Origin: Herpetosiphonaceae bacterium
Lineage (GTDB): Bacteria > Chloroflexota > Chloroflexia > Chloroflexales > Herpetosiphonaceae
Length of the DNA: 64,000 nt
Assembly: GCA_013538855.1 (NCBI GenBank)
Contig: JABXJS010000079.1
Span: 1 to 64,000 of the forward strand
Reading direction: 5' to 3'
In this document: positions 34,811 through 43,205 of the stretch, piece after piece
Numbering within the stretch: the stretch's first letter is position 1
How the letters are laid out: the number at the start of each line of letters is the position of its first letter
Notes under the pieces: generated by a model
Databases searched by the model: none
What the model was told of the DNA's origin: nothing
What the model saw: only the letters and a program-made list of their open reading frames with translations
Program-made: the position numbers and the translations under genes

Positions 34811-35464
34811 TTAGGAATATGCCGAATACGCAGCATGCTCGGCGCGGGTATTGGTGAGCACCACACCCAGCACATGTGCGTTTACCTTCTGCAGCAGCTG
34901 CACCGCTTCGCGAGCGCGATCGCGGCGCGTCTTGCCACTTTTGGCGGCCAGGACCACTCCATCAACTTTCGTTGCCAGCACAGCGGCATCGGTGACCGAC
35001 ACAACTGGCGGTGCATCGAACAGGATCAAATCTGCTTGACTGCGCAGGCGGGCGATCAGCGCATCCATGCGCCGCGAGCCGATTAAGTCTGCCGGTCGCG
35101 GCGGCAGCGGACCGCTTGGCAGCACCAGCAGCCCATCAACCTCGGTGGCAGCAAGCGGCAGGTCGGCAGTCTCAGCGAGCAGGGCGCTGGTTAGGCCGTG
35201 CTCATTGCTGATGCCAAACACCGTGTGCAGCGTTGGGCGGCGCAGATCACAGTCGACCACAATCACTCGCTGCTCCGCCTGGGCCAGGGTGACCGCCAAA
35301 TTTGCCAGCAGCGTGCTCTTGCCCTCATCGGGCGAGCTGCTGGTGATCAACAAGGTGTGGATCGGATGATCCAGGCTGCTAAACTGCAAGTTTGTGCGCA
35401 GCGTTCGATAGGCCTCTGCAGCGGGAGAGCGCGGATCGCGCAAAGTAATCAATTCAGTCGTCAC
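34811..35464 (-). CDS. Tyrosine-protein kinase, CpsD/CapB type (BY-kinase)
   Basis: Cytoplasmic P-loop BY-kinase that controls polysaccharide export. The 217-residue protein has Walker A SSPDEGKSTLLANLAVTLAQ (about residues 43-62), Walker A' VIVVDCDLRRPTLH (67-80) and Walker B LILFDAPPV. The C-terminus ends AAYSAYS, a small tyrosine cluster for autophosphorylation. The activating membrane part is a separate gene directly upstream, as in Firmicutes rather than as in Wzc fusions. Eight bases separate the two genes. Confidence 0.93.
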   Translation of the reverse strand: MTTELITLRDPRSPAAEAYRTLRTNLQFSSLDHPIHTLLITSSSPDEGKSTLLANLAVTLAQAEQRVIVVDCDLRRPTLHTVFGISNEHGLTSALLAETADLPLAATEVDGLLVLPSGPLPPRPADLIGSRRMDALIARLRSQADLILFDAPPVVSVTDAAVLATKVDGVVLAAKSGKTRRDRAREAVQLLQKVNAHVLGVVLTNTRAEHAAYSAYS

Positions 35465-35472
35465 GCCAACCT

Positions 35473-36132
35473 CTATACAGATTCATTGGCTGGGATCGTC
35501 CCCAGCGTCGGCAAGCCAGTCCAGCGTTCGATATCAGCGCCGGTCTTGAGCGTATCATCAAGGTACTCAAGGCCAAAGGCGACCAGGAGGCCGATCACGC
35601 CGCCCAAGATGCCGCCAGCTAGGACATTGATCTTCGTCTTGGGCTGTGACAGCTCGAGAAACTTGGCCGGCTGCTGCACGCGAATGTTGATTGCATCGGT
35701 GCTCAGGCGCAGGTTATTCAGCGCCGCCACCTCGCGCTTAAGCGTCTCGCCAACGGCGTCAGCCAAGCGCACGGCCGTCTCGGCATTGGGGTAGTCGACC
35801 TGAATAATCAGCAGCAGGTTGCCTGGCTGGGGCTGAATAGCAACATACTTGCGCAAGTAGTCTGGCGAGCGATCAAGCTGGAGCTGATCGCTGATCTCCT
35901 GCAGGCGGGCATCGGTAAGCTGGCCGGACCAGTTGTTCATCACATTGGGCAGCTGATTGATCAGCCCCTGATCCCAGCGGCTGGTAATCACGTCGTAGGT
36001 AGCTTGTGCGCGAAACAGCGGCGTTTGCAGCTTGCTCACACCGTAGGCGGCAGCGGCGGCAACCAGGGCGATCAGCACAATCAGCCACCAGCGCCGCAGC
36101 AGCACGTTAAAATAGTCGCGAGCTTGCAGCAT
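35473..36132 (-). CDS. Wzz-type chain-length regulator, CapA-like
   Basis: A 219-residue inner-membrane protein with two membrane helices (about residues 17-33 and 165-188) around an extracytoplasmic segment of Wzz type; NVLLRRWWLIVLIALV starts the first. The C-terminal cytoplasmic tail (KTGADIERWTGLPTLGTIP) is the activator tail that contacts the BY-kinase. It is placed directly upstream of the kinase gene, five bases after the second Wzz-like gene. Confidence 0.85.
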   Translation of the reverse strand: MLQARDYFNVLLRRWWLIVLIALVAAAAAYGVSKLQTPLFRAQATYDVITSRWDQGLINQLPNVMNNWSGQLTDARLQEISDQLQLDRSPDYLRKYVAIQPQPGNLLLIIQVDYPNAETAVRLADAVGETLKREVAALNNLRLSTDAINIRVQQPAKFLELSQPKTKINVLAGGILGGVIGLLVAFGLEYLDDTLKTGADIERWTGLPTLGTIPANESV

Positions 36133-36137
36133 CGGCT

Positions 36138-36827
36138 CTACTCCTTTGGAATACTGACCAGCAGCGGCACGCCAAGCTGCGCCAAATCGGCGCGCTCGCG
36201 GACTGTGCGATCAAGATAGTGGCGCAGAAAGGCCAGGCCCAGGCCAGCCACAACGCCGAGCATCAAACGCAGGGCCAAGCGGGTGATTGGCTGCGGCCAG
36301 CGGCTCAGCGCCCCCGCCGTCTCGGGCACATCGAGCACCCCAACCGCCAGACCGCCAGGCGATGAGCGCTGCCAGAACTGCAGCGGATCAGCTTGTAAAA
36401 CGGCGACGCTGGCGTTGGCGATCGCCAGCGCCGTCTCAGCGCTAGGCGCATTCACAATAATCGACAAGATGCGGTGCTCACGCTCGACATCAAAGGTACC
36501 CTGGATCATGCCAGGGTCGAGCGTAAGGCTCTGGGTGCGCTGGGCCTGTGCCGCCACCGCCTCGGCAAAGCGGCGCGTGCGAATAATCACCGGCAAGTCA
36601 TCGATCACATATTGAGAGCTTTGCCACGAATTGTAGGTATCAAACGCAGGCAGCGCCGAGTCAGGCGCGGCGGGATCGGCCTCCGTAACGACAACTTTGG
36701 CCACCACACGGTAGCGCTCAGGATCTGGGCGCAGCATGGGCAGCGATACCAGCAGCACCAGCAGCGGCACGCCGAGCACAAGCCACCAAGCACGTTGAAC
36801 AATTGCAGCGTAGCGTCGCAGTTCCAT
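36138..36827 (-). CDS. Second Wzz-like polysaccharide chain-length protein
   Basis: A 229-residue protein with the same two-helix layout: first helix about residues 15-32 (AWWLVLGVPLLVLLVSLPML) and second about 188-205, ending in HYLDRTVRERADLAQLGVP and VSIPKE, a short activator-like tail. The sequence between differs clearly from its neighbour, so this is not a simple recent duplication. Two Wzz-like proteins with one BY-kinase suggest a hetero-oligomeric co-polymerase. Confidence 0.8.
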   Translation of the reverse strand: MELRRYAAIVQRAWWLVLGVPLLVLLVSLPMLRPDPERYRVVAKVVVTEADPAAPDSALPAFDTYNSWQSSQYVIDDLPVIIRTRRFAEAVAAQAQRTQSLTLDPGMIQGTFDVEREHRILSIIVNAPSAETALAIANASVAVLQADPLQFWQRSSPGGLAVGVLDVPETAGALSRWPQPITRLALRLMLGVVAGLGLAFLRHYLDRTVRERADLAQLGVPLLVSIPKE

Positions 36828-36836
36828 CGCTCTTCC

Positions 36837-37934
36837 TTAATTATTGATCCCGGCCTGCTCCAGCGCCGCAGCGATCACCGCCTGCACACGCTGCATAAAG
36901 ACAGGGCGCGCAAAGGACTCGGCGTGCTGGCGGATCAGCGCGGGATCGTACACATCGTGTTGAAACGCCCGCAGCGCTGCGGTCAGCGACGACACTGTCG
37001 GAGCATCAAAAAAGCGCCCGGTCACGCCCTCCACAACTGTATCGAGTGCGCCACCAGCGCGCAGCGCAATCACCGGGCGGCCGGCCCCCATTGCCTCCAG
37101 CGGCTGGATGCCGGCATCTTCCTCGCCTGGCATCAGGTAGGCGCGGCAGCGTGCGTATAAGTTCTGCAGCATCGCACTGGACACTTTGCCCACAAACTGA
37201 ACAGTTGGCCCGGCGATGCGCTCCAGCTCGGCGCGATCACGGCCGTCACCAAAGACGACGAGCCGCAGGCCCAGCTCACTACATGCGCGCACGGCGAGAT
37301 CAAGCCGCTTGTAGGGCACCAGCCGACCACCGGCCAGGAAAAAGTCCTCGGCGCTAGCGGGCTGCCATGCCGCAAGCTCCACCGGCGGCGTGATCACCGT
37401 GGCCGAACGGCTGTAGAAGTGCTTGATGCGGGCAGCGACTGTTTGGGAGTTGGCAATAAACACCTGCACACGCTGGGCAGTTTGCACATCCCACAGTCTA
37501 ACATACGTCAAGAACAGCGGCAAAATCGCCTTGAACATGCCGCCGATCTGCTCACGCTCGACATAGTCGGCGGAGCGCCAGGCAAAGCGCATAGGTGTGT
37601 GGCAGTAGCACACGTGCACCGCGCCAGGCCGCGTGATCACGCCTTTGGCGTAGGCGCTCGATGAGCTAAGCACAAGATCATAGGCGCTGAGATCAAAGCT
37701 CTCGAAAGCGCTCGGATAGAGCAGAAAATATTTACGAAAGTGCTTGCGCCAGCCAGGCAGCCGCTGCATAAACGAGGTGCGAATATCCCATGAGCGATAC
37801 GCGGCAGGCAGCGCGCTTGGATCATAGATCGAGGTGTAGATCGGGGCGCTTGGATAGAGCGCGTGGAGCACCTCCAGCACGCGCTCGGCCCCACCATACT
37901 GGTTTAAGTAGTCGTGAACTAAGGCAACCTTCAT
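36837..37934 (-). CDS. Glycosyltransferase family 4 (GT-B)
   Basis: A 365-residue GT-B glycosyltransferase. VALVHDYLNQYGGAERVLE is the N-terminal acceptor-domain start and EEDAGIQPLEAMGAGRPV (about residues 265-283) holds the EX7E motif of GT4 nucleotide-sugar binding. LVPYKRLDLAV and VVFGDGRDRAELE are further family features. It likely adds a sugar to the exopolysaccharide controlled by the downstream Wzz and BY-kinase proteins. I chose the ATG at 37934 over a TTG at 37946; GGAACAG is a weak ribosome site. TATAAT at 37967-37972 (minus) is the probable -10. Confidence 0.88.
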   Translation of the reverse strand: MKVALVHDYLNQYGGAERVLEVLHALYPSAPIYTSIYDPSALPAAYRSWDIRTSFMQRLPGWRKHFRKYFLLYPSAFESFDLSAYDLVLSSSSAYAKGVITRPGAVHVCYCHTPMRFAWRSADYVEREQIGGMFKAILPLFLTYVRLWDVQTAQRVQVFIANSQTVAARIKHFYSRSATVITPPVELAAWQPASAEDFFLAGGRLVPYKRLDLAVRACSELGLRLVVFGDGRDRAELERIAGPTVQFVGKVSSAMLQNLYARCRAYLMPGEEDAGIQPLEAMGAGRPVIALRAGGALDTVVEGVTGRFFDAPTVSSLTAALRAFQHDVYDPALIRQHAESFARPVFMQRVQAVIAAALEQAGINN

Positions 37935-37966
37935 GATCTGTTCCAAATACCAATAATACTCGGCGG

Positions 37967-37972
37967 ATTATA
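37967..37972 (-). promoter_or_regulatory. Probable -10 of the polysaccharide operon
   Basis: TATAAT on the minus strand, 32 bases before the glycosyltransferase ATG. No convincing -35 is present at 16-18 bp. Confidence 0.4.
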
Positions 37973-38007
37973 CCAGATGTGGCGCTGGCAGCGATGCAGG
38001 CGCGTAT

Positions 38008-38036
38008 TTGTCAAGCATGGTAAAGATGTGTAGCAT
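38008..38036 (+). promoter_or_regulatory. Promoter of the M20/M28 hydrolase pair
   Basis: -35 TTGTCA (38008-38013), 17-bp spacer, -10 TAGCAT (38031-38036), 53 bases before the start codon; AAGGAG lies just before the ATG. Confidence 0.55.
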
Positions 38037-38089
38037 GACAGCGGAACCGCATATTCTGCTATGTATCCACGACTTTCAAGGAGAATATC

Positions 38090-39289
38090 ATGAGCCGACC
38101 AGACTTCCATGTTGTGGCCCATGCGTTACAAGAACAGCTGATTGAAGACCGCCGTGATCTGCATATGCACCCTGAGCTAGGCTTTCAGGAACACCGCACG
38201 GCAGGCATCATCGCCAAGCGCCTGCGCAGCCTAGGCTACGAGGTCACCGAGGGCCTGGCCGAGACTGGTGTGACCGGCGTGATCCCGCCGCGCAACGGCG
38301 GCAAGCTGGTGATGCTGCGCTTCGATATGGACTGCCTGCCGATCAAGGAGCAGAACGAGGTGGACTACCGCTCGCTCACCGAGGGCAACATGCACGCCTG
38401 CGGCCACGACGGCCATGTGGCGATCGGCCTCGGCGTCGCCGCAGCACTGGCCGAAAACCGCGCGGCCCTGGGCGATGGCGGCGTGAAGCTGCTCTTCCAG
38501 CCCGCCGAGGAGGGCGGCGGCGGCGCACAGCGCATGGTCGAGGCTGGGGCCATGGACAATCCACGGCCTGATCTTTCGCTGGGCATGCATATTTGGGCCG
38601 ATCTGCCACTGGGCATCGCCAATGTGCGCTCAGGCCCGATTATGTCATCGGCCGACGAGTTTAAGCTCACCATCACTGGCAAGGGCGGCCACGGCGCACA
38701 GCCGCACACCACCGTCGATGCCGTGCTCGTCGCCGCACAGACGGTGATCGCGCTGCACACGATTATCAGCCGCAATGTCAACCCCGAGCAGCCCGCCGTG
38801 CTCACTGTTGGCTCGATTCACGCTGGCACAACCCACAATGTGATCGCCCAGACCGCCAGCTTAAACGGCACCATTCGCACCTACGACCCGGCTGTGCGCG
38901 ACACCGTGCGCCAGCGCTTGTTCGAGGTTGCCTCTGGTGTGGCCGCAACATATGGGGCGAGCGTCGATATTCAGTACTTCGATACCTGCCCAGCGGTGAT
39001 CTGCTCCGATGATGCAACCGCGCTTGTGCACCGCGCCGCCACCAAAGTGCTTGGGGCCGAGAACGTCATCAACAGCGAGCGCTCGATGGGATCAGAGGAT
39101 ATGTCGGTGCTCTTGAATGCAGTGCCTGGCTGCTACTTCTTCCTCGGAGCCAAAAGCCAAGCGCGCGAGCTAGGCGTGTACCCACACCACCACCCGCGCT
39201 TTGACTTCGATGAGGGCGTGCTGCCGCTTGGTGTTGCTATCTTATGTGAAGCAGTGACCAGCTATCTAAACGGAGAAACCCATGGCTAA
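38090..39289 (+). CDS. M20D amidohydrolase/peptidase
   Basis: A 399-residue zinc/manganese amidohydrolase of the M20D (IAA-amino acid hydrolase/N-acyl amino acid amidohydrolase) group. The motifs are HMHPELGFQEHRTA at the start, the metal site NMHACGHDGHVAIGLG (about residues 99-113), PAEEGGGGAQRMVEAG, GMHIWADLPLG and the dimerisation-domain GKGGHGAQPHTTVD. No signal peptide, so cytoplasmic. The exact substrate (N-acetyl amino acid, hippurate or N-acetyl-DAP) cannot be told. Its stop overlaps the start of the M28 gene by eight bases. Confidence 0.92.
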   Translation: MSRPDFHVVAHALQEQLIEDRRDLHMHPELGFQEHRTAGIIAKRLRSLGYEVTEGLAETGVTGVIPPRNGGKLVMLRFDMDCLPIKEQNEVDYRSLTEGNMHACGHDGHVAIGLGVAAALAENRAALGDGGVKLLFQPAEEGGGGAQRMVEAGAMDNPRPDLSLGMHIWADLPLGIANVRSGPIMSSADEFKLTITGKGGHGAQPHTTVDAVLVAAQTVIALHTIISRNVNPEQPAVLTVGSIHAGTTHNVIAQTASLNGTIRTYDPAVRDTVRQRLFEVASGVAATYGASVDIQYFDTCPAVICSDDATALVHRAATKVLGAENVINSERSMGSEDMSVLLNAVPGCYFFLGAKSQARELGVYPHHHPRFDFDEGVLPLGVAILCEAVTSYLNGETHG

Positions 39290-40268
39290 GCACTCCTTGG
39301 CCCAACGCTGTAGCCTGATTGGCCTGCTGCTGATTGTGCTCAGCGCCTGTGGCGGCGGCGCAGCCACCACAGCGCCGCAGTCAACCGCCACAGCAGCGGC
39401 AGACGCACCGAGTCCAACGCCGCTGATCTCGTTTGAGATCGAGCCGACGGCAACCCAGGCCCCAAGCGACCTCCCGGCCAATTTCAGCGGCCAGCATGCG
39501 CTGGAGCTGGCCACGCAGCAGATGCAGTGGGTGCCGCGCGACACCGGCAGCGAAGGCTGGCAGGCCACCGGCGACTGGATCATTGCAACGCTCACCGGCT
39601 ACGGCTGGGATGTTGAAGAGCAGTACTTCCCGGTGCCGGAGGGCAAGCAGGGCCGCAACATCATCGCCAAGCGCGGCACCGGCCCGCTGAAGATCATTGG
39701 CGCACATTACGACGCACGTCGCTATGCCGATCAAGACCCTGATCCAGCCAAGCGCCAGCAGCCTGTGCCCGCCGCCAACGACGGGGCCAGCGGCGTGGCC
39801 GTGCTGCTCGAGCTTGCGCGCGTGCTGCAGCCAGACACGCTCAATGAAGAAGTCTGGCTGGTGTTCTTCGATGCCGAGGACAACGGCGATATTGGCGACT
39901 GGGGCTGGACGCTCGGCTCCGCTGATCTAGCACCGAAGCTGCCGCGCGCCCCCGAGGCGGTGGTCGTGGTCGATATGGTTGGCGATGCCGATCAGCAGCT
40001 CTACTACGAGATGAACTCAACGCCAGCACTGCGCGAGCAGATCTGGAAGGTGGCCGCCGATCTCGGCTATACCTCGTTCATCGCCGAGCCAAAAACCTCT
40101 GTGCTCGATGATCACACGGCGTTTATCGCCCAGGGCTATCCAGCGGTTGACATTATCGACTTCGACTACCCTGTGTGGCATACCACCGCCGACACCATCG
40201 ACAAGCTGAGCGCGCAGTCGCTAGAAACTGTAGGGCGCACGCTAGAGACCTGGCTCACACAGCAGTAA
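39282..40268 (+). CDS. Lipoprotein M28-family aminopeptidase
   Basis: A 328-residue M28 metallopeptidase on the outer face of the membrane. The lipobox Cys23 (VLSACGGG) is followed by a Thr/Ala/Pro-rich linker (about 24-60). Metal ligands are seen in IIGAHYDARR (His, Asp), AANDGASGVAVLLELARVL, FFDAEDNGDIGDWGW, VVVDMVGDAD and PVWHTTADTID. The fold resembles glutaminyl-cyclase-like/aminopeptidase S types. The eight-base overlap with the M20D gene implies a joint role in peptide or acyl-amino acid use, one extracellular and one cytoplasmic. Confidence 0.9.
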   Translation: MAKHSLAQRCSLIGLLLIVLSACGGGAATTAPQSTATAAADAPSPTPLISFEIEPTATQAPSDLPANFSGQHALELATQQMQWVPRDTGSEGWQATGDWIIATLTGYGWDVEEQYFPVPEGKQGRNIIAKRGTGPLKIIGAHYDARRYADQDPDPAKRQQPVPAANDGASGVAVLLELARVLQPDTLNEEVWLVFFDAEDNGDIGDWGWTLGSADLAPKLPRAPEAVVVVDMVGDADQQLYYEMNSTPALREQIWKVAADLGYTSFIAEPKTSVLDDHTAFIAQGYPAVDIIDFDYPVWHTTADTIDKLSAQSLETVGRTLETWLTQQ

Positions 40269-40288
40269 GCTGTTGGGCGACGCAGCCG

Positions 40289-40714
40289 CTAGGGCTGTGC
40301 GCCAACCGCGGCTGGATCAGCGCGGACCACCTGATCCAGCCGCACCTGCACAACACCGGCCTGCACCCGCGTTGGCAGCCAGTCGAGGCTGCGTGGGGCT
40401 GGCCCGAAGCGCCAGCGGCCAAAGCGATCAAAGGTTGTGCCATCGTGCCCGGCGACAAACAGCTGCTCATGCGGACTCCAGGCGATGCTACGCTCAGCAT
40501 TGCTTGGATCATGGTTCAGCAGCACACGATACTGCTGATCGGGCAGCTGCACCACAAAGACGGGCAGCCCCTGGACGCTGGTAACAAACGGCCAGTCCGC
40601 CCGCACATTCAGCACCGGCGTGACATCGACCCAGCGCTCACCGCCGCAGCCTCCCAGCAGAACCAGCAAAACCAGCAGAACTATTGCGACCCCAGACCAG
40701 TGCTTACAGCGCAT
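40289..40714 (-). CDS. Lipoprotein with a Rieske-like domain lacking cluster ligands
   Basis: A 141-residue lipoprotein (lipobox Cys23 in LLGGCGG). Residues about 45-128 follow the Rieske pattern: a VFVVQLPDQQYRVLLNHDP box I region, then FVAGHDGTTFDRFGRWRFGP and GPAPRSLDWL, which is the typical sequence after box II. But box I CxH reads LNH (residues 66-68) and box II CPCH reads AGHD (88-91), so both cluster cysteines are missing and the box II His is replaced. It therefore cannot bind a normal 2Fe-2S cluster. The homology is my reading from motif order and spacing. It is convergent with the M28 gene, 20 bases apart. Confidence 0.65.
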   Translation of the reverse strand: MRCKHWSGVAIVLLVLLVLLGGCGGERWVDVTPVLNVRADWPFVTSVQGLPVFVVQLPDQQYRVLLNHDPSNAERSIAWSPHEQLFVAGHDGTTFDRFGRWRFGPAPRSLDWLPTRVQAGVVQVRLDQVVRADPAAVGAQP

Positions 40715-40924
40715 ACTCTAGCCTCCTCGTATCGCTGTCACATTAAAAATACCACCATCCTACCAACGCACCTGCGAGCGGGTGCAGGGGACAACCCTGC
40801 CCGGGCGTGGGACTACGTCCCAAACCGCCGCACAATGCTGGATGGCCAATGTGAATTGGCAGGATGCAGCCAAGCTGCATGCTGGAGCGTAGTCAGCACA
40901 CATAAGGCCACGAGCTGCACGCAA
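40715..40924. repeat. Gene-free stretch rich in short palindromes
   Basis: About 210 bases with no credible gene. It holds several short inverted repeats: GCAGGG-CCCTGC (40784-40800), TGGGAC-GTCCCA (about 40808-40822), GCCAAT-ATTGGC (about 40845-40860) and GCAGC-GCTGC (about 40866-40878). The ACAACCCTGCC word recurs as GCAACCCTGCC at about 47711. Confidence 0.5.
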
Positions 40925-40954
40925 CAAAAAAACAGCGTGGAGACAATCCACGCT
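40925..40954 (-). terminator. Rho-independent terminator of dnaA
   Basis: Perfect 8-bp stem AGCGTGGA/TCCACGCT (40934-40941 and 40947-40954) with a five-base loop, followed on the minus strand by G and a run of seven U (40926-40932). Confidence 0.88.
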
Positions 40955-40986
40955 GATCGCAGTGCTGATGCTGGTGATCGTAGCGC

Positions 40987-42411
40987 CTAGGGCACATTTT
41001 CGCCGTACAAACGCTGGCGCAGCGTCATAATATCGTTGCGCAGGCGGGTATCGGTGCTGATCTCCTCGCTGATCTTCTGATAGCCGTGCATGACCGTGGT
41101 GTGATCGCGCCCGAGCAGCGCGCCAATTTCAACGAGCGACGCCTCGGTCTCCTCGCGCAGCAGATACATCACCACCTGGCGTGGCAGCACCACATTGCGT
41201 GAGCGCCCGCGGCCTTTGATCGCCCGCTGATCGACGCTGTAGTGCTGCGCCACCTCGCGGAAGATATCCTCGTGCGTCACGCGCTTGCGGCGGCTGGTGT
41301 CGAGCAGATCGGCCAGCGCCGCCGAGGCGACCTCGATCGTCAGCGGCTGACGGTGCAGATTGGCGTAGGCCACCACACGGTTCAGGCAGCCCTCAAGCTC
41401 GCGAATGTTGCTCTGGATACGGTGGGCCAGAAAGTCGATCACATCGGACGCGACGGGCACCTGCAGGGCATCACCCTTGGCGCGCAAAATCGCGGTACGG
41501 GTCTCTAGATCGGGATTTTGCACATCAACGATCAGGCCCCACTCGAAGCGCGAGCGCAGCCGCTCCTCAAGGGTGAGGATGGCCTTCGGTGGCCGATCTG
41601 AGCTGATGACGATCTGCTTGCCAGCGCCGTGGAGCGTGTTGAAGGTGTGGAAGAACTCTTCCTGCGTGCCCTCTTTGCCAGCGATAAACTGAATATCGTC
41701 GATCAGCAGGATGTCGATGTTGCGGTAGCGAATCCGAAACTCTTCGGTTTGCTGGCGGCGAATGGCGTTGATCAGATCGTTGGTGAACTTTTCTGATGAT
41801 ACGTAGAGCACATTGATCTCGCGATTGCGCTCTAGCGCATAGTTGCCGATTGCGTGCAGCAAGTGCGTCTTGCCCAGCCCAACGCCGCCGTACAGGAACA
41901 GTGGGTTGTACGCCTGCGCTGGATGCTCGGCCACCGCCACACAGGCCGCATGGGCCAGCCGGTTCGAGCTGCCAACAATAAACGAGGAGAAGGTGTAGCG
42001 CGGATTCAGCACCGACGAGCGGCCTGGATCGCCGAGCAGCACGCCGTTGCCAAAGCTGCTGCCAATGCTAAAGTCTGTGTCGGCAGCGATAGCCGCAGGC
42101 GGTGCTGGCGGCGGCTCGGGCTGCGGGTCAAGCGGCTTGACCACCACCTCGCTGGCCGCCGGGCTGCTGGTGTGCATGATGACGCGCACATTCACAGGGT
42201 AGCCCAAGACCTCGCCGAGCGTTCGCTTCATGGCGCTGATAAACCGGTCTTCGATCATTTGTTTTGTGGCCACGTTCGGCGTGCCGAGCACAACCATGTC
42301 ATCATTCAGGCTGACAAGCGAGGTCGGCCTGAGCCATGTATCAAAATCCTGACGCACCGTCTGCGCTTGCAGGGCGCTGAGAACAGATTGCCAGATTTGC
42401 TTAAGATCCAA
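40987..42411 (-). CDS. dnaA: Chromosomal replication initiator DnaA
   Basis: AAA+ protein that binds DnaA boxes and opens oriC. The 474-residue protein has domain I (about 1-85), a Pro/Ala linker (about 90-115), the AAA+ domain with Walker [10 protein letters not shown] (about 175-183), Walker [10 protein letters not shown], and the domain IV signature [14 protein letters not shown] near the C-terminus. The start codon is TTG, six bases after AGGAGG. A near-consensus promoter lies upstream at 42536-42564, and the intergenic region beyond carries DnaA boxes, which fits autoregulation. Confidence 0.97.
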   Translation of the reverse strand: MDLKQIWQSVLSALQAQTVRQDFDTWLRPTSLVSLNDDMVVLGTPNVATKQMIEDRFISAMKRTLGEVLGYPVNVRVIMHTSSPAASEVVVKPLDPQPEPPPAPPAAIAADTDFSIGSSFGNGVLLGDPGRSSVLNPRYTFSSFIVGSSNRLAHAACVAVAEHPAQAYNPLFLYGGVGLGKTHLLHAIGNYALERNREINVLYVSSEKFTNDLINAIRRQQTEEFRIRYRNIDILLIDDIQFIAGKEGTQEEFFHTFNTLHGAGKQIVISSDRPPKAILTLEERLRSRFEWGLIVDVQNPDLETRTAILRAKGDALQVPVASDVIDFLAHRIQSNIRELEGCLNRVVAYANLHRQPLTIEVASAALADLLDTSRRKRVTHEDIFREVAQHYSVDQRAIKGRGRSRNVVLPRQVVMYLLREETEASLVEIGALLGRDHTTVMHGYQKISEEISTDTRLRNDIMTLRQRLYGENVP

Positions 42412-42443
42412 AAGGAGCCTCCTCAGAAGCGATGTGGAGCACC

Positions 42444-42460
42444 CTACTCATTGTGAGTAG
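42444..42460 (-). other. Small hairpin in the dnaA leader
   Basis: CTACTCA and TGAGTAG (7-bp arms, 3-base loop) lie between the dnaA promoter and the start codon. Role unknown; it may affect message folding. Confidence 0.35.
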
Positions 42461-42535
42461 ACTCAAATACACCGCCGCAAGGCGACGGATCAAGGAGTTC
42501 TATCGTTCCAGCAGGTGTGAAACCTCTGGCCCAGC

Positions 42536-42564
42536 ATGATAGTCGATTCAAATCGTGTTTTCAA
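42536..42564 (-). promoter_or_regulatory. dnaA promoter
   Basis: Minus strand: -35 TTGAAA (42559-42564), 17-bp spacer, -10 TATCAT (42536-42541), each one mismatch from consensus. The leader is about 120 bases. Confidence 0.75.
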
Positions 42565-42790
42565 GTAGATACACTCCTTACTTCTATAAGTATCGCTTAT
42601 AGTTGAATGCACCACAGCATGAGTGTTCCTACTGTGACGAGCCGATTTGTTGGGGGAAATGTCGATAACTTTTTGCCATCGCTGTGGATAACTCTGCAAT
42701 GTTATCCACAGCGATGGCGGCGAACTGGCTCTGGGAGGGCCGCGAGGTGCTAGTGAGTGCGCTTGGACGCATTGTGGATAGCTCGTGGAC
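42565..42790. other. Putative chromosomal origin oriC
   Basis: This gap lies upstream of dnaA, between it and a small zinc-ribbon gene. It has perfect DnaA boxes TGTGGATAA (42683-42691) and TTATCCACA (42702-42710) facing each other, and a one-mismatch box TGTGGATAG (42773-42781). An AT-rich stretch at about 42541-42620, with CTATAAG-tatcg-CTTATAG (42584-42602), is a candidate unwinding element. Confidence 0.75.
42675..42718. repeat. Perfect 18-bp inverted repeat carrying two DnaA boxes
   Basis: Arms 42675-42692 and 42701-42718 are exact inverse copies (starting GCCATCGCTGTGGATAAC), with an eight-base loop. The symmetry extends seven bases outside each 9-mer DnaA box, so it is more than paired boxes. 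Confidence 0.9.
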
Positions 42791-42804
42791 GAGCGTGGGA
42801 CAGG

Positions 42805-43002
42805 TCAGGCAGCACTCCGGTTATTGCTGGCCGTAGCATCATGGACGGTGCGCTTGATCAACTTCTTCGAGCCGCAGCGTCCACAGGTCGCTTTCTTCGA
42901 CACCGGGCCAACAACGCGGGTCTCATGGCTGCATTTGGCACACACCAGGGCGGTCGTGGCAAAATCAGCGAGATCTTCATTAAAGGTCGTTGCAATACGC
43001 AT
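42805..43002 (-). CDS. Small zinc-ribbon protein beside oriC
   Basis: A 65-residue protein with two CxxC knuckles, VCAKCSHE (about residues 28-35) and TCGRCGSKK (about 46-54), which should bind one zinc. The ends are basic. The start at 43002 has AAGGAGG at six bases, far better than a longer in-frame start at 43029. Zinc ribbons of this size often act as RNA- or DNA-binding or adaptor proteins. I do not recognise a family. It is next to the putative origin and divergent from the membrane protein upstream. Confidence 0.7.
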   Translation of the reverse strand: MRIATTFNEDLADFATTALVCAKCSHETRVVGPVSKKATCGRCGSKKLIKRTVHDATASNNRSAA

Positions 43003-43205
43003 GATTGCCTCCTTGAACGTATTCATCAACAGAGCAGTAGAAGTTGGAACCTATCTACTTAGCACAGGTGCTTGTCTGTCTTTACTATAGAAGGCGCAGG
43101 CCATGAACACGAGGGTTTTAGATGACAAAACCCAAACAAGCGCGCTGCAACAAAGTTACCAAGCGCGGCGTCCGATCTACCAGCAACACCAACAAGGAGG
43201 ACACG

